DNA of 39,484 bases from an uncultured Bacteroidales bacterium (GTDB taxonomy: Bacteria; Bacteroidota; Bacteroidia; Bacteroidales; F082), in the NCBI GenBank assembly GCA_947305795.1, contig CAMZEK010000026.1:1-39484 (forward strand). Reading direction: 5' to 3'. The translations under genes and the position numbers were made by a program. The stretch's first letter is position 1; each line of letters begins with the position of its first letter. The notes beneath the pieces are model-generated. The model was not told the DNA's origin. It made no database searches and saw only the letters and a program-made list of their open reading frames with translations. Below, one piece after another: positions 15,901 to 24,900 of the stretch.

Positions 15901-18900
15901 ACGACCACAACTGGCAGACTGTTTGGGTAAACTATATGGCACACGTGCAGAACCCCAGTGCCCCAGAAGCGACCCTCACGAAAGTCTCCATGGGAGACGG
16001 TACTGACTGGCTGACATTGGAGGACTGGGATCCACTCACAAAGAGTTTCCGTTTCCATCTATCAGACTATACCGACATCTTACCCCCGCAGCGCCAAGTG
16101 GGAGTCCGAGTGACTATGACTGGCACCGACGGCACTGCTTGCTGTGAGATGGTAACTATTTATCAAGACTCATCTGGAATCTCTCTAAACATTACTCCTG
16201 GTTGGGTGGATTTGGATTCCGTGCCGTTTTGCGTTCCTGATACACTGACCTACACGGTGAGTTATCGGGATATCGACCCTACAGAACACAGCCACGTTTG
16301 GTTGGAAATCTGCAGCGATTCATATTATAATGGCTCGGTCGACATCAGCCCCGAATATTATAACATCACCCAGTCAAGCTTGGGTGGTGTGGAATTCACC
16401 GTCATCTATACAACGGATGAAGCATCCAATGACTTCATTAAACTTCAAGCTCACATAGGTACCTATGGCGACCCTGATGGTCTAATCAGCACACCCGCCA
16501 TACTTAATGCTACAGGCCTGTCACCATACAATGTCAGCGAGAAAATTACCTCATTGGAGATGCTCAATTCAATTCCTTCTTTCTATGGATATTTGTATGA
16601 TGATTCTGGGGAAAATGTGGTGGATTCGCTGAGGGCCATCGGCATGTCTATTGTGTGCGAAAGCCTACATGTTCAGGCTAAGTATTTATATTATGAGTAT
16701 GATGGTACCATCTATGGTGAGGAATTCAATTCGCTTGACGGCTACGGATTTTTCGACTTGAACGACGGCAGTTATATAATATATCTAATGCAAGGCTATT
16801 TGGCTTGGGACAGCGAGCAGAACCTATATGTAAACTACGACGTTTCCTTAGACACGCCCGAAGACCTCGCCAACATTCCCACCCAATGTAAATGGACCAT
16901 CGATTTCGATGACGATGGCAACGCTATTATCAGCCCTTATCTGGACCAGAACTATTCGTTCCGCTGTAAGTCACATATTTCTACTAATTCCCCAGATCCA
17001 GAAGCGACCACATTGGTCTATTTGTTCGAGTGCGTTACTGAGGGCGGGACACCAGTGCAGCTCTACCACCACATTGATGGGGAACTGTCCGAACCTCTCC
17101 TCACCTCTGGAGTCGAGTATTTTATGGATGGCGATTCACTGGCCTTCACCCTTGCACCTTTGGAGAATTTGGGAGTGGTCTACAGACTTAACGACGGCGA
17201 TACGCTGACTGCCACTGAGCCTGTTACCTTTACCGTGACTGAGACGACCCGAGTGAGCGCGTCGTCGTACACGTTCTGCGATACCATCTTCTGGCCTGGC
17301 CAAATCGAACACACCTACTTCAAGATTGTTCCTATCGCCGAGGCCCGCGCCAACGCCGTGGAAAGCCCGAATGTCCTGGGTGAAGCCTATGCCGTTAAAG
17401 GCACCGTGACAGAAGTTATAGACCTCTCTGACCCCGATATACGGAACTTTAGAATCTTCATACAAGATGAGACGGGAGGTATCCGCGTGGATTATACAAC
17501 GTTTTATGATGATCCAGACTTGGTAGTCATTGAGGAAGGCGATGAAGTCATCTTCTCTGGGCTGCCCATGTACTATGCTGACAATCCTAATGATGTTTTC
17601 CTTAACGAGGCGGAATTTGGAGTCAAACTAGACAGTGCCATTGAGGTTGAACCACTTGTCAAGACCATCGCCGAACTGCAAAGTTCTGGTGCCGGCGGCT
17701 ACTCAGACATGCTAGTGAAAGTGAAGAACGCCATGGTGGTCGTTGATCCCACATTCGGTGACCAGTACGGCCTTACCGACGGTGTGCGCATTATGTTGTT
17801 CCCCATGCACCGTGACACTATCGTGCTAAACAATGGCGACATCATCGACCTGATTGCCATTTACACCGGTTCAGATGCCTTTGTCTACGTGAAGGAGGTC
17901 ACCGTGAAGGAAGGGCTTGCCGCTTCGCTGCAGGCCTTCGACGATAAGACTCTCAACTCACCCAACCCGGCCTGGGACAGCCACCTGTACTATTGTGATG
18001 CTGAAGGCAACGCGATAAGCCTTGGCACGATCTACTCGGATGATGTGGTACGTTTTGCCATCGAAGACGAGTATAAGGTTGGTCTCAACGAAGACTGGTT
18101 CCCTGTGGCAGCCGTGTGCGATGCCGAAACTGGTGAAGTACTTTACGACTCTTACAACAACTTCCTGTTGGCAACCTCTGAACTTGGTGGAGACCCCAAT
18201 CGTCTTTTCACCTTCACCATGCCCGATGTTGATGTTATCGTTAAGGTGTGGCTGAGGGAGGCTGTTGCTGAATACACTATTGCAGTTTCGGCCAATCCTG
18301 AGGCGGCTGGCACCCTCATTGGTGGGGGTATCTACGCCGAAGGTAGCATCTGCACCCTGACCGCCACGCCAAACGAGGGTTACACCTTCGTGAATTGGAC
18401 ACAGAACGGCGAGGAAGTCACCAATGGCAACCTCTTCAGTTTCATTGTGACGGAAAACGCCGCGTTCATAGCACACTTCGAAACGGGTCCCGACAGCTAT
18501 GCTATCACTGCCACGGCCAGTCCCGAGCAGGGTGGCGATGTTTCAGGATCAGGCATTTATGCGGAAGACTTCACTTGCACACTGACTGCCACGGCCAACG
18601 AGGGTTGGCAGTTCATAAATTGGACGAGGGATGGCGAGGAAGTGTCCACCGAAGTCTCTTACAGTTTCACCGTGACCGAGGATGCCACATTTGTGGCCCA
18701 TTTCGGCGAGTTCACTTCCACCATTGTCACTTTGGCCAACCCGAACAATGGTGGTACTGTCAGCGAAGGCGGCACCTATAATTTCGGTGAAACGGCCACG
18801 CTAACCGCCACCGCTGACGAGGGTTACACCTTCATCAACTGGACGAAGTATGGCACGGAGGTCTCGACCGATGCTACCTACAGCTTCACCGTGACCGAGA

Positions 18901-21659
18901 GTGCCACGTTTGTGGCCAACTTTGAGCAGGACACTTACGAAATCACCGCCACAACAGATCCGATTGATGGCGGCACGGTGACTGGCGCGGGCATTTACAG
19001 CCATGGCACAGCCATCACTTTGACTGCCGTAGCTTCTGCGGACTACACCTTCACTGGCTGGACAAAGGATGGAGAGACGGTCTCGACGGACTCCTTATAC
19101 ACGTTTATCGTGACCGAAGACGCCGCGTTTGTGGCCCACTTTGTTTTGAATAGTTATACTGTTACTGCCTTCGCCAACCCGAGCTATGCTGGCATGGTGA
19201 CTGGCGGCGGCACATTCTCCCCTGGTGACACTTGCATATTGACGGCCTCCTCCGACATAGGTTTCGGTTTCATAGGTTGGCTTGGCGTCACAGGCGAGAT
19301 CGTCTCGACGGAAGAGACCTATAGCTTCGCCGTGACCGAAGAAGGCATATTCGTAGCAAACTTCGAGGAAGTCTTTGTCAACCACTACACCATTTCCGCC
19401 ACCGTTAACCCTGTGGAGGGAGGAATTATCTACGACGCGGACATCTATGCTGAAGGCGAAGTTTGCACCTTGATTGCAGAAGCTTATCCGGGCTACACAT
19501 TCGAGAGCTGGACACGTGATGGAGAAGTGGTCTCAACGGAAACTACTTACAGCTTCATCGTGACAGAGGATGCTGACTTCGTGGCGAACTTCTCTGGGGA
19601 GAGCGTCTATTTCACTGTCAGCGCGTTAGCCTCGCCTGTAGAAGGCGGTACCGTGAGCGGTGGTGGATCCTATGCATACGGAATGACTTGTAATTTGACA
19701 GTCTCAGCCAACGAGGGCTATGCCTTTGTCAACTGGACGGAAGACGGCACGGTAATCTCCGTGGAGGATACCTTAAGCTTCCTCGTGTTGGAAAATCTTG
19801 AACTGGTGGCTAACTTTGAGGGAATTTCAGGCGCCAGTTTCGCTGTTAACGCTACGGCCAACCCGACCGACGGCGGCACCGTCACGGGTGCGGGTACTTA
19901 TGACCTTGGTGCAATGGCCACCCTGACAGCCACGGCTAACGAAGGCTTTACCTTTGTCAATTGGACAAAGAATGGCACGGAGGTTTCCACCGAGCCGACC
20001 TACACCTTCACCGTCATGGAAGCCGCGAGCTATGTTGCCAACTTCAGCCTCAATAGTTACGAAATCACTGCCGTTGCCAACCCGACCGATGGTGGCACGA
20101 TAAGCGGCGGCGGTACCTACAATCATGGCCAAAATTGCACTTTAACCGCGACAGCCAACGAAGGCTACACCTTCACGAACTGGTCGAAGGACGGCACAGA
20201 GGTTTCGACCAGCGCGATCTTTACCTTCACCGTCACGGAGAGTGCTGACTATGTGGCGAACTTTGAAATGCTCGTCTTTGAAACCTATGTCATCACCGCT
20301 ACGGCTAATCCCATAGGTGGCGGAACCATAACAGGCACAGGTACTTACAATCTGGGTGCTACCTGCACTTTAACTGCCACTGCCAACGAGGGCTACACCT
20401 TCCTCTATTGGAGTAACAACGGCGTGCTACTCTCCACAGAAACCACTTATGCCTTCACCGTGACCGGCGACCTCAACTGCACAGCCCGCTTCCATTTGGG
20501 CAATGATACCGTCCAAATCGCCCCTGCCACTTCTGGCTGGACATGGTGGAGTACCTATATTGAGCAGTCTGGCATCGACGGACTCGCCCAGCTTGAAGAG
20601 ATACTCGACAACAACGGTATTCAAATCAAAACACAGGTAGGCTACGCCAATTATTATGAAGGCATCGGTTGGATGGGAACGCTTACAAGCATCAATAACG
20701 AATCGTCCTACAAAATCAAGACCATCAGTCCCTGCGTGATTGAAATGGCAGGCGAGGAGACGACCTCAGCGTCACATCCCATCACCATCGATTTCGGCTG
20801 GAACTGGATTGGCTACCCCGTCAGCACAGGCATGAGTGTCGCCACAGCCTTCTCAGACATCACGCCTACTAACGGAGATCAAGTAAAAGGACAAGATGGA
20901 TACGCCAACTACTATGAAGGCATGGGTTGGATGGGTACCTTGTCGACCATCACCCCAGGCATGGGACTGCTGTACAAGTCGAACAGCAGCGTCAGCTTCA
21001 CGCTCACTTATCCCACTGGCTCGAAGGGAGAGATTCTCGCAGAGAACATCACCGCAGAGAACAACCACTGGGTGCCGGATATGCACGCCTATTCGGACAA
21101 TATGACTGTTACCGCTGTTGTGGAACTCGACGACGAGGAACTTAAAAGTGAAAACTACGAGCTAGCCGCCTTCGCCAACGGCGAGTGCCGTGGCAGTGTG
21201 AAACTGATGTACATCGAACCGCTGAACCGCCACATTGCCTTCCTAACCATTGCAGGCGAGGGAACCGAGACGCTCAGCTTCGGCCTTTACAACACGCAGA
21301 CAGGAGAGGAGATCCACGATGCGGAAGAATGGATCAATTTCAACAACAACGCCACCTTGGGCGACCTGAGAACACCTTATGTCATCCATTTCCGAGGCCT
21401 AACGGGCTTGGATGAATGGGCCAACAATATCCACGTCTTCCCGAACCCCGTGGCGCGCGGCGAGATGGTCAGACTCGGTATAACAGGAGAAGAACTCGGC
21501 AAGGTGCAGATAGAAATCATCAATGCACTTGGTGTGGTGGAGACGCAAAGCGTTGCGTCACAACAGACGATTACGGCGCCGATGGTTGCAGGAGTTTACA
21601 CGTTGAGAATCACCGTAGAAGGGAAGGGGACTTGCTATAGAAAGCTGGTGGTCAGATGA
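12942..21659 (+). CDS. Giant T9SS-secreted C10 (streptopain-like) cysteine peptidase with 16 InlB-type B-repeats
   Basis: 2905 residues. A signal peptide ends at AKA (21). A streptopain-type propeptide (GWVIVAADDCATPILAYS) leads into the C10 catalytic domain, with Cys200 in TGCVATAMAQIMNYWRWP, His350 in NHAFVVDG and HINWGWNG after it. Six repeats of about 79 residues (about 405-880) follow, each ending NWTxxGxxVST...YSFxV...YVAxF: divergent InlB B-repeats. Then come a BACON-like segment (881-970), a beta-rich region, an OB-like module (about 1463-1656), and ten more B-repeats of about 75 residues (1777-2521). The C-terminal part has two related modules sharing the NYYEG-GWMG motif and a T9SS type A sorting tail (VFPNPVARGEM to LVVR). 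Surface proteolysis and adhesion are inferred from the domains. It is a paralogue of the next gene. Confidence 0.93.
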   Translation: MKHRIFALMMLLLAMMVAAKAGPVDVNRAKQVGAKFVNANTDLRATAQDLRLATTYRTTEGIAAFHVFNMPENGWVIVAADDCATPILAYSTEGLFDENNLPPAMQEYLESFVEEIGYGIGSRLPALDTVVHQWQLVEATGQLTDDRSNLVVEPLLTTKWGQGGVVNYINPNYTIHKYSYYNLFCPWDPDGANGHAVTGCVATAMAQIMNYWRWPIHGSGSHGYTPSGYPHQWANFESTYYDWDNMPDKLTDHQTQTPNVQDSAVALLMWHCGVSVNMKYGSNDSGTDTGNADDALEDYFRYSTDANFKKKVGGIPYYTDSKWLGFIRSDLEKGRPILYRGRNFWQTKNHAFVVDGIDANDLMHINWGWNGQDNAYFALGSLSPDAANCSFNYWHAAVFNIHPNMNIYYQITTEVDPVAANSPYIGNVGYSNYNNILSHTNIYGINETCTLFAEIPWGYHFLNWTNEDGEVVSTNRVYQFKVKKRRNETYVAHFEPNRCNISASMIPNEVGYVDFGNDPPYYGSHFYYYGDTCTLKARIYLDKVNHYHFVNWKRNGAVVSTDRFYHLTVTGDAHYVATFAKNNYTITTTASPSAYGAVYGAGNYEDGSVCTLRAAPYYSDYRFVNWTKNGTVVSTNPYYSFQVFESAQYVAHFAKRSYEVIPEAFPNAGGIVTGGGNFEQGSTCTLHATPSTGYHFLYWLKSGHVVSTDPIYSFTVGASCMYYACFAKDSYVINAWANSEERGIVTGTGTYDYGVNCTLVATPNEGYSFGFWALNGVGNIASTDPTFVFPVTGPRYYVAHFNKNAYTITTNSFPIEGGTVTGSGTYYYGESCTLTATPDEGYQFVNWTLAGVEVSTNPIYSFTVSASNSSVNYQANFEIAVAFDTYSLEFDEFGTGAEAVTVTITMGSHFQSEPILNGVPDWVTASISPDHTSIEIAVSENPMTENRTCSLTLSVDGFTSLPLQIFQGGTAPAVFYLEPPYFTLQYNDHNWQTVWVNYMAHVQNPSAPEATLTKVSMGDGTDWLTLEDWDPLTKSFRFHLSDYTDILPPQRQVGVRVTMTGTDGTACCEMVTIYQDSSGISLNITPGWVDLDSVPFCVPDTLTYTVSYRDIDPTEHSHVWLEICSDSYYNGSVDISPEYYNITQSSLGGVEFTVIYTTDEASNDFIKLQAHIGTYGDPDGLISTPAILNATGLSPYNVSEKITSLEMLNSIPSFYGYLYDDSGENVVDSLRAIGMSIVCESLHVQAKYLYYEYDGTIYGEEFNSLDGYGFFDLNDGSYIIYLMQGYLAWDSEQNLYVNYDVSLDTPEDLANIPTQCKWTIDFDDDGNAIISPYLDQNYSFRCKSHISTNSPDPEATTLVYLFECVTEGGTPVQLYHHIDGELSEPLLTSGVEYFMDGDSLAFTLAPLENLGVVYRLNDGDTLTATEPVTFTVTETTRVSASSYTFCDTIFWPGQIEHTYFKIVPIAEARANAVESPNVLGEAYAVKGTVTEVIDLSDPDIRNFRIFIQDETGGIRVDYTTFYDDPDLVVIEEGDEVIFSGLPMYYADNPNDVFLNEAEFGVKLDSAIEVEPLVKTIAELQSSGAGGYSDMLVKVKNAMVVVDPTFGDQYGLTDGVRIMLFPMHRDTIVLNNGDIIDLIAIYTGSDAFVYVKEVTVKEGLAASLQAFDDKTLNSPNPAWDSHLYYCDAEGNAISLGTIYSDDVVRFAIEDEYKVGLNEDWFPVAAVCDAETGEVLYDSYNNFLLATSELGGDPNRLFTFTMPDVDVIVKVWLREAVAEYTIAVSANPEAAGTLIGGGIYAEGSICTLTATPNEGYTFVNWTQNGEEVTNGNLFSFIVTENAAFIAHFETGPDSYAITATASPEQGGDVSGSGIYAEDFTCTLTATANEGWQFINWTRDGEEVSTEVSYSFTVTEDATFVAHFGEFTSTIVTLANPNNGGTVSEGGTYNFGETATLTATADEGYTFINWTKYGTEVSTDATYSFTVTESATFVANFEQDTYEITATTDPIDGGTVTGAGIYSHGTAITLTAVASADYTFTGWTKDGETVSTDSLYTFIVTEDAAFVAHFVLNSYTVTAFANPSYAGMVTGGGTFSPGDTCILTASSDIGFGFIGWLGVTGEIVSTEETYSFAVTEEGIFVANFEEVFVNHYTISATVNPVEGGIIYDADIYAEGEVCTLIAEAYPGYTFESWTRDGEVVSTETTYSFIVTEDADFVANFSGESVYFTVSALASPVEGGTVSGGGSYAYGMTCNLTVSANEGYAFVNWTEDGTVISVEDTLSFLVLENLELVANFEGISGASFAVNATANPTDGGTVTGAGTYDLGAMATLTATANEGFTFVNWTKNGTEVSTEPTYTFTVMEAASYVANFSLNSYEITAVANPTDGGTISGGGTYNHGQNCTLTATANEGYTFTNWSKDGTEVSTSAIFTFTVTESADYVANFEMLVFETYVITATANPIGGGTITGTGTYNLGATCTLTATANEGYTFLYWSNNGVLLSTETTYAFTVTGDLNCTARFHLGNDTVQIAPATSGWTWWSTYIEQSGIDGLAQLEEILDNNGIQIKTQVGYANYYEGIGWMGTLTSINNESSYKIKTISPCVIEMAGEETTSASHPITIDFGWNWIGYPVSTGMSVATAFSDITPTNGDQVKGQDGYANYYEGMGWMGTLSTITPGMGLLYKSNSSVSFTLTYPTGSKGEILAENITAENNHWVPDMHAYSDNMTVTAVVELDDEELKSENYELAAFANGECRGSVKLMYIEPLNRHIAFLTIAGEGTETLSFGLYNTQTGEEIHDAEEWINFNNNATLGDLRTPYVIHFRGLTGLDEWANNIHVFPNPVARGEMVRLGITGEELGKVQIEIINALGVVETQSVASQQTITAPMVAGVYTLRITVEGKGTCYRKLVVR
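14155..15585 (+). repeat. First array of six InlB-type B-repeats (coding)
   Basis: Six tandem protein repeats of 75-85 residues, the first two the most diverged. Each has the pattern Y-x-I-x-T/A, G-G/x-V-x-G-x-G-x-Y, C-T-L-x-A, G-Y-x-F-x-x-W and V-S-T-x-x-x-Y-x-F-x-V. The repeats are well diverged at DNA level, so the array is old. Confidence 0.85.
18271..20505 (+). repeat. Second array of ten InlB-type B-repeats (coding)
   Basis: Ten tandem repeats of about 75 residues. They are more alike than those of the first array, with ANPTDGGT, CTLTATANEGYTF, NWTKDGTEVSTE and TVTE-A-FVANF recurring. The closer similarity suggests this array expanded later than the first. Confidence 0.88.
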
Positions 21660-21704
21660 TGTATAAATGTAGAGACGTAGCACTGCGCTACGTCTCTACC
21701 ATTT
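20795..21704 (+). repeat. Long duplicated tract, copy 1 (partner at 25877-26786)
   Basis: About 910 bp aligned without indels to 25877-26786 (offset 5082). The first 282 bp (20795-21076) are identical by eye, then scattered substitutions occur, and 21535-21683 is identical again. The tract covers the C-terminal modules, T9SS tail, stop codon and downstream palindrome. Confidence 0.9.
21669..21699. terminator. Palindrome GTAGAGACGTAGC hairpin after the giant C10 gene
   Basis: Perfect 13-bp arms (GTAGAGACGTAGC and its complement) around a 5-base loop, 10 bp after the stop. The hairpin would stop transcription poorly on the + strand because only TTT follows. The same palindrome family appears twice more after the second C10 gene, so it is also a dispersed repeat. 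Confidence 0.7.
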
Positions 21705-21980
21705 CCTGGGTTTGACTATGCGCCCCCCGCGCCACCAATGACACTTATGGTTTTCTTTAGTAATCAATAGGTTACAAACTCATTGATTTTAAGGTGTCAA
21801 GGTCAGGAAATGAAAAAAAGCTCAAAAATACGAGACTTTACGTATTGACAAATTTGTTTTTTTGCAATAGTTTTGCTGCGTGAATCAAAATTATCAAGAT
21901 GACAAAACATGCGTTGTATCATAAACCGTTGAAAAAGAGAGTTTTACTATAGAACAACTAATCATTTAACACATACAGCT
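21700..21980 (+). promoter_or_regulatory. Intergenic region with promoter of the second C10 peptidase
   Basis: This is the only non-coding stretch over 300 bp (21660-21980, counting the hairpin). It holds no open frame of note. A promoter is visible: ATTG (21844-21847), a gap of 20 bp, then TAGTTTTG (21868-21875), a good fit to the Bacteroidota -33/-7 consensus. The implied leader is about 100 nt. The rest is A/T-rich without evident structure. Confidence 0.65.
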
Positions 21981-24900
21981 ATGAAAAGATCATTTACCCT
22001 TCTCGCTTTCCTGCTGGCAATAGTAGTTGCCGCGAAAGCCAATCCCGTTGATGTGCAGCAGGCACGCCAAGTTGCAGCCAACTACGTCAACGCGAATTTG
22101 GCCACCCGAGTGGCCTCTGGAAACGACCTTCAATTGGTCTCTACTTACCGCACAAGCAACGGCACCGCTGCCTTCTATGTGTTCAACATGTCTGAAGGCT
22201 TCGTCATTGTCGCTGCCGACGACTGCGCGACGCCTATCCTCGGCTATTCCGAGAAAGGGCGGTTTGACGAAACCAACCTCCCACCCGCGTTGGAAGATTA
22301 TCTAATGGGTTTTGTGGAGCAGATTGAATACGGCATCGAGAGCCGTTTGCCCGCCCTTGACACAGTGGCCCACCAATGGGAATTAGTGCAGACCACAGGC
22401 CTACTCAGGGACGACCGAGCTACTGCCACAGCAGTTTTACCTCTGCTTTCCACCACATGGGACCAAGGCTGTTACTACAATTCCTTCTGTCCTGTAGATG
22501 CCAACAGCACCCACTGCGGTCGCGTGTTAACGGGTTGCGTCGCCACAGCCATGGGTCAAATCATGCGCTATTGGCGTTATCCCCAAACAGGCACGGGTTC
22601 TCATTCTTACACCCCTTCTACTCACCCAGAATATGGTGTTCAATATGTTAACTATGCCACCGCCACCTATGACTGGAATAATATGCCCAATGGATTGAGC
22701 TCATCGTCATCGACTGCGCAAAATAATGCTGTTGGCAGGTTGTTGTATCATTGTGGTGTGTCGGTCGACATGAATTATAAACCTACTTCTTCAGGTGCGA
22801 CCACCTCTGACGCGGTTTATGCCTTGAAGACTTATTTCAAGTATTCCCCGGAATTGCATTATGACGAACGGTCAGGTTTTTCCGATAGCCAATGGATTTC
22901 CAAGCTAAAAAACGAAATTAATCAAGGTCGCCCTGTATTGTACAGAGGGAGGAAGCCAGATGATAGCGCAGGTCATGCTTTCGTTTGCGATGGGTACGAC
23001 AGTAATGATCATTTGCACTTCAACTGGGGTTGGTCTGGATCTTACCAATCTGACTATTATGTTCTTGATGCCTTAACACCAGGATCTCACAACTATAGCG
23101 CATATAACGCTGCCATATTCGAAATCCATCCCTTATGCGAAACGAGTGACACCCGCAGTTTGCCTTACTTTGATGGTTTCGAGGGCGGCGAAACGGAATG
23201 GCATTGTATGAACAAGGTGGACTATGTAAATTCTTCGAATAGTTACGCATCCAAATGGTCTACCTATGCTGGCGGCGATTTAGTTAATCCTTATACGGAC
23301 AAGGTATGTGCGGTGCGCCCCTTCAACTCAACTTCAGCTGGTGATTGCAGCGACTGGCTTTTCACGCCCCCCATCTTGCTTTCGCCCAATCATCCCGTTT
23401 TGACTTTAAGAACCTACGAACAGTATTCTTACGACTACACTTATGAAGCTGTGGCAGTTTACTACTCTAGTACTAACACTTATTACCAACTTTGGACACA
23501 AAACAGCCCATCGGCCTCATGGAAAAACGTTACCATCGACCTTTCAGCCTATGCGGGTCAAGAGATTCAAATCGCTTTTATCTATGAAGGTGCCAACGGA
23601 CATAGTTGGTACATTGATGACGTAAGCATTGACGATGATTGGGAGCCTTGCAGCTCGTCGGCCTTGCCTTTCTCCGATTACTTCACTTATGATATCGATG
23701 ATTGTTGGTACATCATCGATGGTGACGGATCTGGTGGAGCCAGGTGCTGGCAATGGTATAATGAAACACATAGTGCGTATCACCCATCCGGCCAACAGAA
23801 CAAGCCTCAAGTGGGCTGGCTCATCAGCAAGCGACTCTTCCTGCAACCCAATCGTGACGCGACCACGCTAACCTTCTATGCAGCATCAACAGATATAAGC
23901 GGCTCTGGTCGTAAGAATAGTGTATGGATTGCCGTGGACAAGCCTGAAGGGACACTTTCCCCATCCGACTTTACCCAAATCTGGGTAGACCCAGATTACA
24001 GCTCCACATGGACGCAATACACGATATCCCTAAAGGCCTACCAAGGACATAATGTTAATATCGCATTCAAGTATGAAGGTACCTACGCCCACAACTGGTT
24101 CGTCGATGATGTATCTATCACCGAAAGTTGGAGTCCATGCGAAACCGTGACCCCTGCTTACGTCCAAACCTTCAACGCAAGCCTTGGCAGTTGTTGGTAC
24201 GTCATCGACAGCGACATGAGCGGCGACTTGCGCTGCTGGCGTCACGACGAAACAAACCAATGTGTTTACCATTATTGGGGGCCATCAAGCAGTCCACAGG
24301 AAGGTTGGCTCTTCAGCAGGAAGGTATCACTGCCATCGGATCATGCCTATAAGTTGACTTTTAAATCAAAATGCGACTCTAGTGGCCAAGGACGTAAGAG
24401 CAGCGTGTGGATTGCCGTCGACAAGTCAGGGGCGCCCAATCCTTCGGACTATACGCAAATTTGGGTTGACCCGTCTTATAGTAGCAGTTGGACGACTTAC
24501 GAAATCGACCTGTCGGCCTATTCAGGCCACGCTGTCAACATCGCGTTCAAGTACGAAGGTACCAATGCCCACAAATGGTCCATTGATGACTTCATCATCA
24601 GCCAAATTCCGACCTACACCATCACCGCTTCGGCCTACCCAACGGCAGGCGGCACGGTGTCGGGTGGGGGCACTTACAACGAAGGCGCTTCCGTTACTTT
24701 GACGGCCACGGCTAGCACAGGCTACAATTTCGTCAATTGGACTAAGAACGGTTCTGTGGTTTCCACCAGCCCGACCTACAGCTTCACCGCAAGCGCGAGT
24801 GGATACTATGTAGCTAACTTCCAAGCGTATACATATTCGGTTTATGTCATCGTGAACAATACAAGCTATGGCTCGGCGACAGGCGAAGGTTCTTATGCCT

